Assembly (NCBI RefSeq): GCF_030145185.1
Contig: NZ_JAQYWB010000023.1
Span: forward strand, 17,391-81,390
DNA from: Desulfoluna sp.
Lineage (GTDB): Bacteria; Desulfobacterota; Desulfobacteria; Desulfobacterales; Desulfolunaceae
Direction of reading: 5' to 3'
DNA: 64,000 nucleotides
The position numbers were made by a program, and so were the translations under genes. The first letter of the stretch is position 1. Every line of letters begins with the position of its first letter. A model generated the notes under the pieces. It worked only from the letters and a program-made list of their open reading frames with translations, did no database searches and had not been told where the DNA came from. Of this stretch, positions 28,921 to 37,642 are shown piece after piece.

Positions 28921-30411
28921 TTACGCCGCACCGGCCATCATCAGGCCTATGCGCCCGCGTTTTTCCATATCAGTGACCTCAAAGAGATCGACAATCTCCC
29001 CCTCGAACATCACCGCCACGCGGTCCGACAGGGAAAACGCTTCATTCAAGTCTCCGGTAACCAGAAGAATGCCCGCACTTTCCCGGGCCGTCACCAGATG
29101 ATCCCAGATGGCTTTGGCCGTGGCAATGTCAAGGCCCTGGGTCGGTTGTTCCGCGACAATCAAGCCGGGATTCCGAAAAAACTCGCGGCCCAGCACCAGC
29201 TTCTGGAGGTTGCCTCCAGAGAGATGGCGAGCTTGGGCAGAAATATGCCCGGGAAGAACGCTGAAGCGATCCACCACATTCTGGGACTCACTTTCTACCC
29301 GTTTGCGTCGTAGCCATGGCCCCCGCTTGAACCCCTTGCGGGTGGTCAGCAGAAAATTATCCGACAGGTTCATGGAGGGGCAGGTGGCCAACCCGATGCG
29401 ATCCTCGGGGATGTAGCTTAAGGTGTCCTGATTTTTTCTCCGGGAAAAAAAAGATTTCCAGCTTTTCCCCAGAATGGTGATCTCCCCTTTTTCGGGGGCC
29501 TGCAATCCACAGATGGTCTCCACCAGGGGTTTCTGACCGTTTCCAGCCACCCCGACGATGCCGAGGATTTCCCCGCGGCGAAGGTTGAGTGAAATGCCTT
29601 TCAGGCCATTTCCGTCCAGCCCCTTCACATCAAGGACCAATTCCCCTCCCTCCACCTTATTTTTCACCACGGAGAGGAAGGTCTCTTTTCCCACCATCAT
29701 GCGGGCCAGATCATCCTTGGAGGTGACCTCCGAGATGCTCTTCTCCTCAATGATCTCCCCTTTTCTCAGGATCGCCACCTCATCGGCCACTCGCATCACC
29801 TCCCCTAGCTTGTGGCTGATAAAGACGATGGATTTTCCCTGATCGGCCATAAAGGAGAGGGCCTTGAAAAGCTCATCCCCCTCCTGGGGGGTGAGCACGG
29901 CCGTGGGTTCATCGAAGATAAGAATCCGACTCTTGCGCAGGAGAAGTTTTAAAATTTCAACCCGTTGTTTTTCACCCATGGAGAGATCGGCCACCGTGGC
30001 CGCCGGGTCAATATCAAGGTTGTACGCGTTCGCCAGCTCCCTCACCCTCGTTTCCATGGCGCGGGGCTTGAGCATCCGCCCTCCCTCCTGCCCCAGAAAA
30101 ACATTTTCCGCGACGGTCATGGACTCCACCAGCTTAAAATGCTGATAGACCATCCCGATCCCGACATCAATGGCCTCTTTGGCAGACGAAAAATGCGTGG
30201 GCGTGCCATCCACCGTGATGCTCCCGGAATCGGGCTGAAGGCGACCGGCCAGGATGCTCATGAGCGTGCTTTTGCCCGCCCCGTTCTCTCCAAGCAGAGC
30301 CTTCACCGTCCCTTTGCGGATGGTGAGGCAAATGTCTTTATTGGCGTGGACCTTTCCGAAGGATTTACTGATCCCTTCAAGGGCAATGACGATGTCGGCT
30401 GGCTGTTTCAT
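28921..30411 (-). CDS. Nucleoside/purine ABC transporter ATP-binding protein (two NBDs)
   Basis: 496 residues with two fused ATP-binding domains, as in RbsA/YufO-type importers. The first has Walker [12 protein letters not shown], signature [11 protein letters not shown] and Walker [15 protein letters not shown]. The second has a changed Walker A ([14 protein letters not shown]), normal for this family, and signature [15 protein letters not shown]. It energises uptake by the two permeases encoded upstream. The start overlaps the preceding phosphoribosyltransferase stop by 4 bases. In the operon bmp-permease-permease-gpt-ATPase it is placed last before the deacetylase. Confidence 0.92.
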   Translation of the reverse strand: MKQPADIVIALEGISKSFGKVHANKDICLTIRKGTVKALLGENGAGKSTLMSILAGRLQPDSGSITVDGTPTHFSSAKEAIDVGIGMVYQHFKLVESMTVAENVFLGQEGGRMLKPRAMETRVRELANAYNLDIDPAATVADLSMGEKQRVEILKLLLRKSRILIFDEPTAVLTPQEGDELFKALSFMADQGKSIVFISHKLGEVMRVADEVAILRKGEIIEEKSISEVTSKDDLARMMVGKETFLSVVKNKVEGGELVLDVKGLDGNGLKGISLNLRRGEILGIVGVAGNGQKPLVETICGLQAPEKGEITILGKSWKSFFSRRKNQDTLSYIPEDRIGLATCPSMNLSDNFLLTTRKGFKRGPWLRRKRVESESQNVVDRFSVLPGHISAQARHLSGGNLQKLVLGREFFRNPGLIVAEQPTQGLDIATAKAIWDHLVTARESAGILLVTGDLNEAFSLSDRVAVMFEGEIVDLFEVTDMEKRGRIGLMMAGAA

Positions 30412-30899
30412 TTCTTTTTATTCATCCCGGCTATGGGTTCCACAAACCGGGACTCGGAATCCCAGGGAAAGAGAATCCAGGTATCCTGAGTCACCTCGGT
30501 CACAAAGGTGTCCACATGGGGCTTGCCCTCGGGTTTGGCGTAGAGAGTGGCAAAATGGGCGCCTGGGAGCATATTGCGCACCACCTGGGCTGTTTTGCCG
30601 GTGTCCACGAGGTCATCGATAATCAGCCACCCCTCCCCGCTGTCCCGCAGGGGCTTGATAATCGTGGCCTGACCCTGTTCTTTCCAGGTGTAACTGGAGA
30701 TACAGATGGTCTCCACATAATGGATCTCCAGCTCCCGGGCGATAACGGCCGCAGGAACCAGCCCTCCGCGGGTCACGGCGGCGATGCCCTTCCAGGTCAT
30801 GTCCATGTCAAGAAGACGCCAGGCCAGGGCCTTGGCGTCACGGTGCAGTTGCTCCCAAGAGATGGGGTGGCGCCTCTGATATCGAGTCGAATCGCTCAT
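30408..30899 (-). CDS. gpt: Xanthine(-guanine) phosphoribosyltransferase
   Basis: 163 residues, close to the 152 of E. coli Gpt. The PRPP-binding motif [18 protein letters not shown] and the earlier [19 protein letters not shown] are diagnostic of type I phosphoribosyltransferases. It converts guanine or xanthine plus PRPP to GMP or XMP at the membrane. It is embedded in the purine ABC transporter operon, with a 4-base overlap to the ATPase gene and 78 bases after the permease gene, so import and trapping of the base are probably coupled. Base preference (xanthine versus guanine) cannot be read. Confidence 0.9.
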   Translation of the reverse strand: MSDSTRYQRRHPISWEQLHRDAKALAWRLLDMDMTWKGIAAVTRGGLVPAAVIARELEIHYVETICISSYTWKEQGQATIIKPLRDSGEGWLIIDDLVDTGKTAQVVRNMLPGAHFATLYAKPEGKPHVDTFVTEVTQDTWILFPWDSESRFVEPIAGMNKKK

Positions 30900-30977
30900 G
30901 CTTTACTCCACATTTACGCATCGGTAAGGGTTGTTTAAGGGTTCATTATAAATGAAGGATGACGTTCATCCAAGAAA

Positions 30978-31898
30978 TCAATCCGCCGGTTCTATATTCA
31001 CCCCAAGTGCTTGGGGGGTAGCACTGCTGCCCCCTTTCCAGGAAGAGAAGACCAGCACACTCAAGGTCAGAACATAAGGCAGCATCAAAAGAAACGAGGA
31101 GGGGATATGGGTCCCCGATGCCTGAAGCCGGAACTGAAAGGCCATGACACCGCCGAACAGATAGGCCCCGGCAACAGCCCGCAACGGGTTCCAAAAGGCA
31201 AAAATAACCAGGGCCACGGCAATCCAGCCCCGTCCGGACGTAAGATGATTTGCCCACATATGCGTATAAGCCAGGGAAAGATAGGCCCCGCCGAGCCCCA
31301 TGAAAAAACCGCCGCACAACACGCCCAGCCATCGATAATTGACGGAATGGATACCTGCAGCCAATGCGGCATCGGGATTTTCACCGGCAGCCCGGAGCCT
31401 GAGCCCGGCCCGGGTATATTTGAAAAAGTACCACATGCCCACGGGGACCCCATACGAGACGTAAACCAGAGGGTCCTGCTGAAAAAAAATGGGCCCTAAA
31501 AAGGGAATTCGGGCAAGCAATGGAAGGTCCACCGGGACGAACCCCGAAGCGCTCAACCCGATCAGAGGGGTGCCAAGGTAATTGGCCAGCCCCACCCCTA
31601 AAATGGTCAGGGCAAGTCCTGAAACCACCTGGTTACCCAGGAATCCGAGACAAACCACGCCATGGACGCCCCCCATCAGCATACCGGCGAGGCCCCCCGC
31701 CAGAAACCCGAACCAAACACTGCCCGTGTAATATGAGACGGCAAACCCTGCCAGGGCGCCCACCGCCATAATACCTTCCACGCCAAGGTTCAAAACCCCT
31801 GATTTTTCGCAAAAAATGGCCCCCAGGGTCGCAAAAAGAATGGGGGTGCCGGACTGAACCGTGGCCGCCAGCAGAGGAATGAGGATATCGGGGGTCAT
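30978..31898 (-). CDS. Nucleoside ABC transporter permease (NupC/YufQ-type)
   Basis: 306 residues of alternating hydrophobic segments, about 8-10 membrane spans. The segments FFCEKSGVLNLGVEG-like (EKSGVLNLGVEGIMAVGAL) and ALAAGIHSVNYRWLG are typical of the BPD_transp_2 family used with BMP binding proteins. It forms half of the inner-membrane channel with the upstream permease. Its ATG overlaps the preceding gene's stop by 4 bases. Confidence 0.9.
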   Translation of the reverse strand: MTPDILIPLLAATVQSGTPILFATLGAIFCEKSGVLNLGVEGIMAVGALAGFAVSYYTGSVWFGFLAGGLAGMLMGGVHGVVCLGFLGNQVVSGLALTILGVGLANYLGTPLIGLSASGFVPVDLPLLARIPFLGPIFFQQDPLVYVSYGVPVGMWYFFKYTRAGLRLRAAGENPDAALAAGIHSVNYRWLGVLCGGFFMGLGGAYLSLAYTHMWANHLTSGRGWIAVALVIFAFWNPLRAVAGAYLFGGVMAFQFRLQASGTHIPSSFLLMLPYVLTLSVLVFSSWKGGSSATPQALGVNIEPAD

Positions 31899-32992
31899 GG
31901 CCGCGGCCTCCGTACAAATCGGTAATTGATGAAAAAAGTTCCGGCAAGGATCGTCAAAAGAATCAATCCCTCCATAATCTCACCGAAGGCTGCGGGGACC
32001 TGGAGCTCAAGCTGAAGGTTTTCCACCCCCACCCGAAGTCCCGCCAGGAGAAAGGATGAAATGCCGATATAAAAGGGGTTAAGACGTGCCAGCCAGGCCA
32101 CCACAATGGCGGTGTAGCCATACCCCACCATGATGGTGGGCTGGAGTCTGTTCAGTGTGGCCGAGGCCTCCACGAATCCCGCCCAACCGGCAAAGGCACC
32201 GCTGAGCAGCATGGAGATAATGACCAAACGCCCATAGGGAAACCGCGCGTAGCGTGCGGCTCGAACGTTTTCCCCGCTGGCCTTAAGCTCAAACCCCATC
32301 ACGGTAAACTTGAAAAAAATGTAGATAACGAGGCCCGAAATCAGGCAGATCAGAAGTCCCCAGTTAAGATTGGTCTCTCCAATCTTGCCGATGATGGCCC
32401 CGGAGGAGAACTCCTGGGTCATGGGAAAGCCAAAACTGTCCGGGGATTTCCAGGGTCCGTAAACCAGATAATCAAGAATCAGAATGGCGATATAATTAAG
32501 CATCAGGGTCACAATGATCTCGTTGGCATTCGCCTTGAGTTTCAAAACCGCCGGAATGACACCCCAGAGTCCGCCACAGAGAAAGGCAGCCGCCATCATG
32601 GACGGAATCATCACCCAGGAAGAGTGTCCGGGAAAGGTGATGGCCACCCAGGTGGCACCGATGGCGCCCAGGGCAAACTGTCCTTCCGCTCCGATATTCC
32701 AGATCTGAAGCTTAAAGGCGATGGCGACACCCAATGCGCAGAGGTAAATAGGAATCGCCTTGATCAGACAATCCTCAATGGCATACGAGGAACCAAAAGC
32801 CCCTTCAAGCAGGAGGCTCAACCCTTCGATGGGAGAGTTGCCCTGAAAGAACAACAGGCCGGCGCTGAAGAGCAGTGCCATGGCCACGGCTCCGGAATAA
32901 ATCAGGACTGCGGTCCAGCCCAGGCTTTCCTGACGTTTTCTTATGGTTAAATCGAACATCTTATTGTGTGACTCATTTGTCCTTGGGTCCAT
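31895..32992 (-). CDS. Nucleoside ABC transporter permease (NupB/YufP-type)
   Basis: 365 residues with about 8-10 membrane spans. Typical BPD_transp_2 segments include FKLQIWNIGAEGQFALGAIG and ANEIIVTLMLNYIAILILDY. Pairs with the next permease to make the import channel. A strong GC hairpin lies in the 60-base spacer between it and the binding-protein gene, consistent with unequal expression of these genes. Confidence 0.9.
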   Translation of the reverse strand: MDPRTNESHNKMFDLTIRKRQESLGWTAVLIYSGAVAMALLFSAGLLFFQGNSPIEGLSLLLEGAFGSSYAIEDCLIKAIPIYLCALGVAIAFKLQIWNIGAEGQFALGAIGATWVAITFPGHSSWVMIPSMMAAAFLCGGLWGVIPAVLKLKANANEIIVTLMLNYIAILILDYLVYGPWKSPDSFGFPMTQEFSSGAIIGKIGETNLNWGLLICLISGLVIYIFFKFTVMGFELKASGENVRAARYARFPYGRLVIISMLLSGAFAGWAGFVEASATLNRLQPTIMVGYGYTAIVVAWLARLNPFYIGISSFLLAGLRVGVENLQLELQVPAAFGEIMEGLILLTILAGTFFINYRFVRRPRP

Positions 32993-33001
32993 AAAGAAAT
33001 A

Positions 33002-33023
33002 GGGGGGAACAACCGTTCCCCCC
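33002..33023 (-). promoter_or_regulatory. GC-rich hairpin between binding-protein and permease genes
   Basis: GGGGGGAAC / GTTCCCCCC with a 4-base loop and no U tract after it. Such hairpins often stabilise the upstream binding-protein mRNA or attenuate the downstream genes; which applies is inferred. Confidence 0.6.
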
Positions 33024-33052
33024 GCGATGCTGCAATCACAAATGCCAGAGCA

Positions 33053-34114
33053 CTATTTGGTGGTGCCGATGACCCCTTCGACGAACCAACCCATTTTCAG
33101 AAGATCCTGATCGGAGGGGACGACGCCGTCGGCAATGCGAACCGTACCGGACTGATCCTTGACCGGGCCAGAAAAAACAACGTAGTCGCCTTTTTTGATC
33201 TCAGATCTTCGTGCCAGGACGGTGGCTTTCACATCGGCTGGAACCATATCGCTCATGGGACTTAAGTCCACCACGCCTTCGGCCAGGCCATTCCACGTGG
33301 ATCCGCTCTTCCAGGTCCCGTCTTTGACGCTGTTAAGCACCTCTATATAGTAAGGCGCCCAATTCCAAATGGGAGCCACAAGGTGGGCCTTGGGGGCAAA
33401 ACTGCTCATGTCGGTGTTGTATCCGATGGAGTACACGCCGCGTTCCTCGGCTGCTTCCTGGGGACCAGGAGAGTCCTGGTGCTGGGCGATGACGTCGGCA
33501 CCCACATCAAGAAGGCTCTTTGCGCCCTCTTTTTCAATGGCCGGATCGTACCAGGTCTTGGTCCAAACGACGCGCACCTGGGCTTTGGGGTTCACAGCCT
33601 GGGCACCCAGGGCAAAGGCGTTGATCCCTCGAATGACCTCAGGCATGGGAAACGCTGCCACATAGCCAAGGACATTGCTCTTTGTCATGGAACCGGCCAC
33701 CATGCCGGAAAGATAGCGAGCCTGATACATGCGGCCAAAATAGTTGCCCATATTTTTCGAGGTTTCGTAACCGGAACAGTGCATAAATACAGTGTTCGGA
33801 AATTTTTTCGCAACCTTCAGCATGGGGTTCATGTACCCGAAGCTGGTGCCAAAAATCAGGTCATATTTATTGCGTGCCATTTTTAAAAAGACACGTTCGG
33901 AATCAGCACCTTCTTTGACCGACTCCAGGAATTTGACCTCCACACCGGGAAGGGCTTCGATGGCTTTTCGAGCCACATCGTGGGCATAAGAATAGCCCGC
34001 GTCCCCGACTGGAGAGACATAGACAAAACCAATTTTCATTTTCTTTTCAGCCGCCTGTGCTGTCACCCCAGCCACAAGCAGGGCGAGCACCAGCAGAACC
34101 AGAACCTTGCGCAT
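33053..34114 (-). CDS. BMP-family purine/nucleoside-binding protein
   Basis: 353 residues from ATG 34114, chosen because GGAGGATGAT precedes it and a Sec signal peptide follows (KVLVLLVLALLVAGVTAQAA). The upstream open frame lacks a site. The mature region opens MKIGFVYVSPVGDAGYSYAH, characteristic of BmpA/PnrA family substrate-binding proteins; EKFPNTVF-like and MARNKYDLIFGTSFGY are also typical. No lipobox Cys, so it is a free periplasmic protein. It starts the operon and is divergent from guanine deaminase, which supports a purine or nucleoside ligand. Confidence 0.92.
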   Translation of the reverse strand: MRKVLVLLVLALLVAGVTAQAAEKKMKIGFVYVSPVGDAGYSYAHDVARKAIEALPGVEVKFLESVKEGADSERVFLKMARNKYDLIFGTSFGYMNPMLKVAKKFPNTVFMHCSGYETSKNMGNYFGRMYQARYLSGMVAGSMTKSNVLGYVAAFPMPEVIRGINAFALGAQAVNPKAQVRVVWTKTWYDPAIEKEGAKSLLDVGADVIAQHQDSPGPQEAAEERGVYSIGYNTDMSSFAPKAHLVAPIWNWAPYYIEVLNSVKDGTWKSGSTWNGLAEGVVDLSPMSDMVPADVKATVLARRSEIKKGDYVVFSGPVKDQSGTVRIADGVVPSDQDLLKMGWFVEGVIGTTK

Positions 34115-34424
34115 ATCATCCTCCACATATGAATTGGCTTTGATGGGCAGGACACAGAATCCTGAGATCCAACACGTCCCCGGTATGCCACGAAATCTTG
34201 TAGAACGAATCAATCGTCTTCGGCACATCGAAAGCAGGCTGTCCCGAAGATGTACGGGACCATCAATGTAAGCAGTAACTCAAACCAAATATATGAAAGT
34301 CCCCTTTTCAGCAAGTCTAAAGAATCTCACCCCTGCAGAAAAAGAGATCACTTGCATTTCACCAACTAAAATGAATAGTCTAAAATTTTTGTGTTAAAAT
34401 TTTGATTTGAGAGCCTTGGCCTCT

Positions 34425-34514
34425 CCAGTTATGCGGCTTTAACCGAGACCCCTCAGGAGACGTGCAAACGTTTTGATTCGACCCGTAAGAGTAACACGGG
34501 CGTCTCTATCCTGG
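34425..34514 (+). promoter_or_regulatory. Possible structured 5' leader of guanine deaminase
   Basis: Nested pairings can be drawn: CCAG 34425-34428 with CTGG 34511-34514, CGG/CCG (34434-34445), GGAGACG 34456-34462 with CGTCTCT 34501-34507, and inside it CCCGT/ACGGG (34482-34500). A further hairpin GAGAG/CTCTC lies just before (34409-34425). The structure ends 2 bases before the ATG. It does not match a riboswitch consensus I know. The rest of the 34115-34516 divergent gap is AT-rich and contains no clear promoter. Confidence 0.3.
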
Positions 34515-34516
34515 TA

Positions 34517-35878
34517 ATGAATGACAACAGACGAAACCAAATAAAAATGTCTCATTTTAAATCATCCCGGAGCGTGATTGCCGTCAAGGGCAATATTCTC
34601 TACTTTACCGAAGACCCCCGAATTGCAGGGGACAAAGCATGGCATTATCATCCTGACGGAATGCTGCTGATTGAGAACGGCATCATTCAATTTGCAGGAG
34701 ACCGATGTGACTGCCCGGCCCACGAAGAGGCCGTAACCACCGGGTATGATTACAGCGGCAAATTAATCCTGCCCGGCTTTGTGGACACCCACATCCACCC
34801 ACCTCAACTATCGATCATCGCCTCCAACAGCACCGAGCTTCTCCATTGGCTCGATACCTATACCTTTCCCGAAGAGGGACGGTTTGCCGACCCAGAGGTT
34901 TGTCGACGGGGGGCGGAACGTTACTTTGATGAAACCCTGAAAAACGGCACCACCACCTCCCTGGCCATGGCCACGGTTCATGCCGAATCCGCCGAGGCCC
35001 TTTTCCGGGAAGCCGAAAAGCGCAACCTTCGCTTCGTCACCGGCAAAACCCTGATGGATCGCAATGCCCCTGATTTTCTTACAGATACCCCTGAATCTGC
35101 CTTTGATGAGAGCCTTTCGCTTATCGAACGCTGGCATGGCAAAGGTCGCCTCGGATATGCCGTCACTCCCCGGTTTGCCGTCACCTCCACACCCCAACAG
35201 CTCGATGCGGCGCAAGCGTTGATGAAAGAAGCCGACGGGTTGATCATGCACACCCATTTATCAGAAAATCACGAAGAGATAAGAACGGTCCGAGAGCTCT
35301 TCCCCAAAGCTGAAAACTATCTGGATGTCTATGATCACTTCGGACTCGTGGGCAAAGGCTCGCTCTTTGCCCACGCCATTCACCTCAGCGAAGGTGAATA
35401 TGAGCGCCTCGCGGACAGTGGCGCTGCCGTCTCTTTTTGTCCCTCCTCCAACCTCTTTCTGGGAAGCGGCCTTTTTCGCATGGACAACGCCGAACGGCAT
35501 AGCATCTCCGTGGGCCTCGGAAGTGACGTAGGGGGTGGCACCTCTTTTTCCCAGCTCTACACGATGGCCGAAGGGTTTAAGGTCTGTCAACTGTGCCGCA
35601 CGCCCCTTGCCGCGACCACGGCTTTTTATCTGGCCACCCTGGGAGGAGCACGTTCCCTGGGCTTAGAGACGCGGATCGGGTCCTTTCAGAAAGGGTCAGA
35701 AGCAGACTTTCTGGTCCTTGACCCGGAAGCCACCCCCCTGGCGGCTCGGCGCACCACGCGCACTGAAAGCCTTGAAGAACGTCTCTTCGTTCTGATGATT
35801 TTAGGGGACGACCGCTTCATCACGGCCACCCACATCATGGGGAAACCGGCATATACGCGAAGTGAAGAGCGGCTGTAG
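34517..35878 (+). CDS. guaD: Guanine deaminase
   Basis: 453 residues, the usual length. It hydrolyses guanine to xanthine and ammonia. Metal-binding and catalytic motifs of the amidohydrolase superfamily are present: GFVDTHIHPPQ (H-x-H), IMHTHLSEN and VGLGSDVGGGTSFS with the conserved Asp. The first ATG has no Shine-Dalgarno; the alternative Met11 (MSHFKSSRSV) is also weak. It is divergent from the purine-uptake operon, so import, deamination and the Gpt reaction could form one route from guanine to XMP. A terminator follows. Confidence 0.92.
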   Translation: MNDNRRNQIKMSHFKSSRSVIAVKGNILYFTEDPRIAGDKAWHYHPDGMLLIENGIIQFAGDRCDCPAHEEAVTTGYDYSGKLILPGFVDTHIHPPQLSIIASNSTELLHWLDTYTFPEEGRFADPEVCRRGAERYFDETLKNGTTTSLAMATVHAESAEALFREAEKRNLRFVTGKTLMDRNAPDFLTDTPESAFDESLSLIERWHGKGRLGYAVTPRFAVTSTPQQLDAAQALMKEADGLIMHTHLSENHEEIRTVRELFPKAENYLDVYDHFGLVGKGSLFAHAIHLSEGEYERLADSGAAVSFCPSSNLFLGSGLFRMDNAERHSISVGLGSDVGGGTSFSQLYTMAEGFKVCQLCRTPLAATTAFYLATLGGARSLGLETRIGSFQKGSEADFLVLDPEATPLAARRTTRTESLEERLFVLMILGDDRFITATHIMGKPAYTRSEERL

Positions 35879-35884
35879 ACAACA

Positions 35885-35917
35885 AAAAGGGCGCAGCCAC
35901 TGTCGCTGCGCCCTTTT
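35885..35917 (+). terminator. Intrinsic terminator of guaD
   Basis: AAAAGGGCGCAGC / GCTGCGCCCTTTT, 13-bp stem, 7-base loop, T run at the 3' arm, 6 bases after the stop. Confidence 0.85.
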
Positions 35918-35962
35918 CATATGGATTGAATCATTTTTCAGACAAATGCCCCGAACTCTTTC

Positions 35963-35980
35963 CGTGAAATATCCGGGCTA
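35963..35980. repeat. Solo right end of the TAGCCCGG repeat, forming the DUF4404 stop codon
   Basis: CGTGAAATATCCGGGCTA matches the repeat end; on the minus strand it reads TAGCCCGGATATTTCACG. The TAG (35978-35980) is the stop codon of the DUF4404 gene. No partner end is nearby. Confidence 0.7.
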
Positions 35981-36310
35981 AATACCCAGCCCGGCAAAAA
36001 AAGAGCACAGGGCGTTGACCGCCGACACCAACCGTGGGTTGGAGGCTTCCAATCCTTCCACAGAGGCCAGAAGCCCCTCGGATGAAATAGAGACTAGCTT
36101 GGGGTCCGGGCTTTTCCGAACCGCTTCGTGGGTGGTCAATCCCGTAAACCCGGCGATGCTCTCCGCTTCCTCCTGATGACTCTCGGCAAGAATCCCTACC
36201 TCCTCTTTCAGAGTCTCCAAAAGAGCCTGGAGCTCCCTGCGCCTGCCCGGATCCATCTGATCAGCGGCTTCAAGAAGGGCTTCAATGCGTTTCATGGTGC
36301 TCTCAATCAT
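35978..36310 (-). CDS. DUF4404 family protein
   Basis: 110 residues. An acidic N-terminal helix region (LLEAADQMDPGRRRELQALL) and the conserved C-terminus EASNPRLVSAVNALCSFFAG fit DUF4404, whose function is unknown. It is small, cytoplasmic and partly helical. A perfect site AAAGGAGGTGACGTC precedes the ATG, so it is expressed strongly. It lies 64 bases before the CBS-ACT gene on the same strand. Its stop codon comes from a repeat end; the normal C-terminus GLGI seems complete, so little if anything was lost. Confidence 0.75.
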   Translation of the reverse strand: MIESTMKRIEALLEAADQMDPGRRRELQALLETLKEEVGILAESHQEEAESIAGFTGLTTHEAVRKSPDPKLVSISSEGLLASVEGLEASNPRLVSAVNALCSFFAGLGI

Positions 36311-36373
36311 GACGTCACCTCCTTTGACCCCAAATTTCAGGCCATCTGTTTCATCTAATCGTCATCCACCTAT

Positions 36374-37045
36374 TCAATCGGATATACACGTGGAGTGATC
36401 TTCAATATATTCGGTAATCACTTTAAGCTGCATGGCTTCCAGTGCATCCACCGCCTTGCGCTTGTCCTTTCCGGCCACTCGAATGACGAGTTGATAGACC
36501 CCGTCGAGCCCCTTTTCAGGCCAGGTAATCAGACTGGTGATATTGATCCCTTCATCCCTCAGACGGCTTGTAATTTCGGCAATCCTGCCGAGTCGATTTC
36601 TGACAAGAACGATAATTCGCTCGTTCTCTTCCCCCAGCCCAATGGCATCCATCAGCACGCCCATGACATCGGTCTTGGTGACGATGCCGACAGCATGATT
36701 GTCTTTCATCACAGGCAGGGAGCTGATTTCATTGTCTCGTATGAGAAGAGCCGCTTCTTCCACAGTCGTGCCCGGGGTCACCGTGATGACATTTTTAATC
36801 ATAATCATGCCCACCGTGACCTGATCCAGAAGATAATTCAGTTCATGGGTGCTGAAGGTTGTTGCCGGTGAGGCCAGGTTATACTTAACATCCCTGTCAG
36901 AAAGAATGCCCTTAAGATTGCCAGACTCATCGAGAACCACGAGATGCTCGATATGGTGTTCCTTCAGGAGATCCATGGCTTGCTTGATCGTCGTCTCAGG
37001 TTTAACCGTAATCAGATTGGTGTGCATGATTCTGCCAACATACAT
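36374..37045 (-). CDS. CBS-pair plus ACT domain protein (AcuB-like)
   Basis: 223 residues. Two CBS domains are seen (MYVGRIMHTNLITVKPETTI at the start and VGMIMIKNVITVTPGTTVEE at about 78-97), then an ACT domain (about 142-215, RIIVLVRNRLGRIAEITSRL). This is the layout of AcuB-type sensors of adenine nucleotides and amino acids in deltaproteobacteria. Partner unknown. AGGAGGGAGC upstream is a strong site. Three exact-period 20-base repeats sit directly upstream of it. It is probably transcribed with DUF4404. Confidence 0.85.
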   Translation of the reverse strand: MYVGRIMHTNLITVKPETTIKQAMDLLKEHHIEHLVVLDESGNLKGILSDRDVKYNLASPATTFSTHELNYLLDQVTVGMIMIKNVITVTPGTTVEEAALLIRDNEISSLPVMKDNHAVGIVTKTDVMGVLMDAIGLGEENERIIVLVRNRLGRIAEITSRLRDEGINITSLITWPEKGLDGVYQLVIRVAGKDKRKAVDALEAMQLKVITEYIEDHSTCISD

Positions 37046-37063
37046 AATAACTGCTCCCTCCTG

Positions 37064-37123
37064 ATAAGAGTGGATTTTTCAAGATAAAGAGTGGACTTTC
37101 AAGATAAAGACTGGATTTTCAAG
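37064..37123. repeat. Three tandem 20-base repeats upstream of the CBS-ACT gene
   Basis: Units 37064-37083, 37084-37103 and 37104-37123 share ATAA-AGAGTGGA-TTTTCAAG with one to three differences. The period of exactly 20 bases is close to two helical turns, so bound proteins would line up on one face. They lie between the CBS-ACT gene and its likely promoter and may be operators. Confidence 0.7.
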
Positions 37124-37482
37124 GAAACACGAACGGAAAATGACTACAGGCGGCGTTCCCTCTCTAAGCCATACATTGCTTGTCTAAATCAAAAATTAAG
37201 AAATACAAAACCTTTGTGAAAACATGTTACTATTTTAAACACAGGTCAACTACTTGCCATCGCAGGTATTCCCGAATCGGTCAAGTCTAAACCCCCACAG
37301 GCCCAGAAAACAACGCTTTAAAAAAAAATGTTTTATCTCATAAATTTTAAAAAATGGTAACCCTTATAAATTAAAGCGTATGACGTTCCCCTGTCAAGTA
37401 AAACTCTATAATTATAAAGTAAAAACGCTGAAATATTTACATATCACAAGGATTGACCCCGCGCCGTTTCACGTAATTATAA

Positions 37483-37510
37483 TTGACTTTTACGCAAAGG
37501 TTATATTATG
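37483..37510 (+). promoter_or_regulatory. Candidate promoter of livK
   Basis: TTGACT (37483-37488), 16-base spacer, TATTAT (37505-37510). It sits in a very AT-rich 300-base tract and precedes livK by 132 bases. Remaining part of the 37124-37482 stretch holds nothing recognised beyond low-complexity AT. Confidence 0.5.
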
Positions 37511-37642
37511 AAAAAAGATTACTGAATCGCAAAGCCCCACTTTTCACTCGTCAGAAGAAATCCTCGGGGTGAACGTTTTCGTATGTTTATTTGCAGAAAC
37601 AATTTTCGGTTGATCACTAATTTTTATTGAAAAGGGAAACAC

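Noticed and set aside
34115..34400. Purine riboswitch upstream of the BMP-type operon
   Set aside because: Simple hairpins are present (TCCCG/CGGGA, CAGGA/TCCTG), but the three-way junction and conserved junction bases of the purine class are not found.
37064..37123. Tandem 20-base repeats as a CRISPR array
   Set aside because: There are no spacers between the units and no cas genes.
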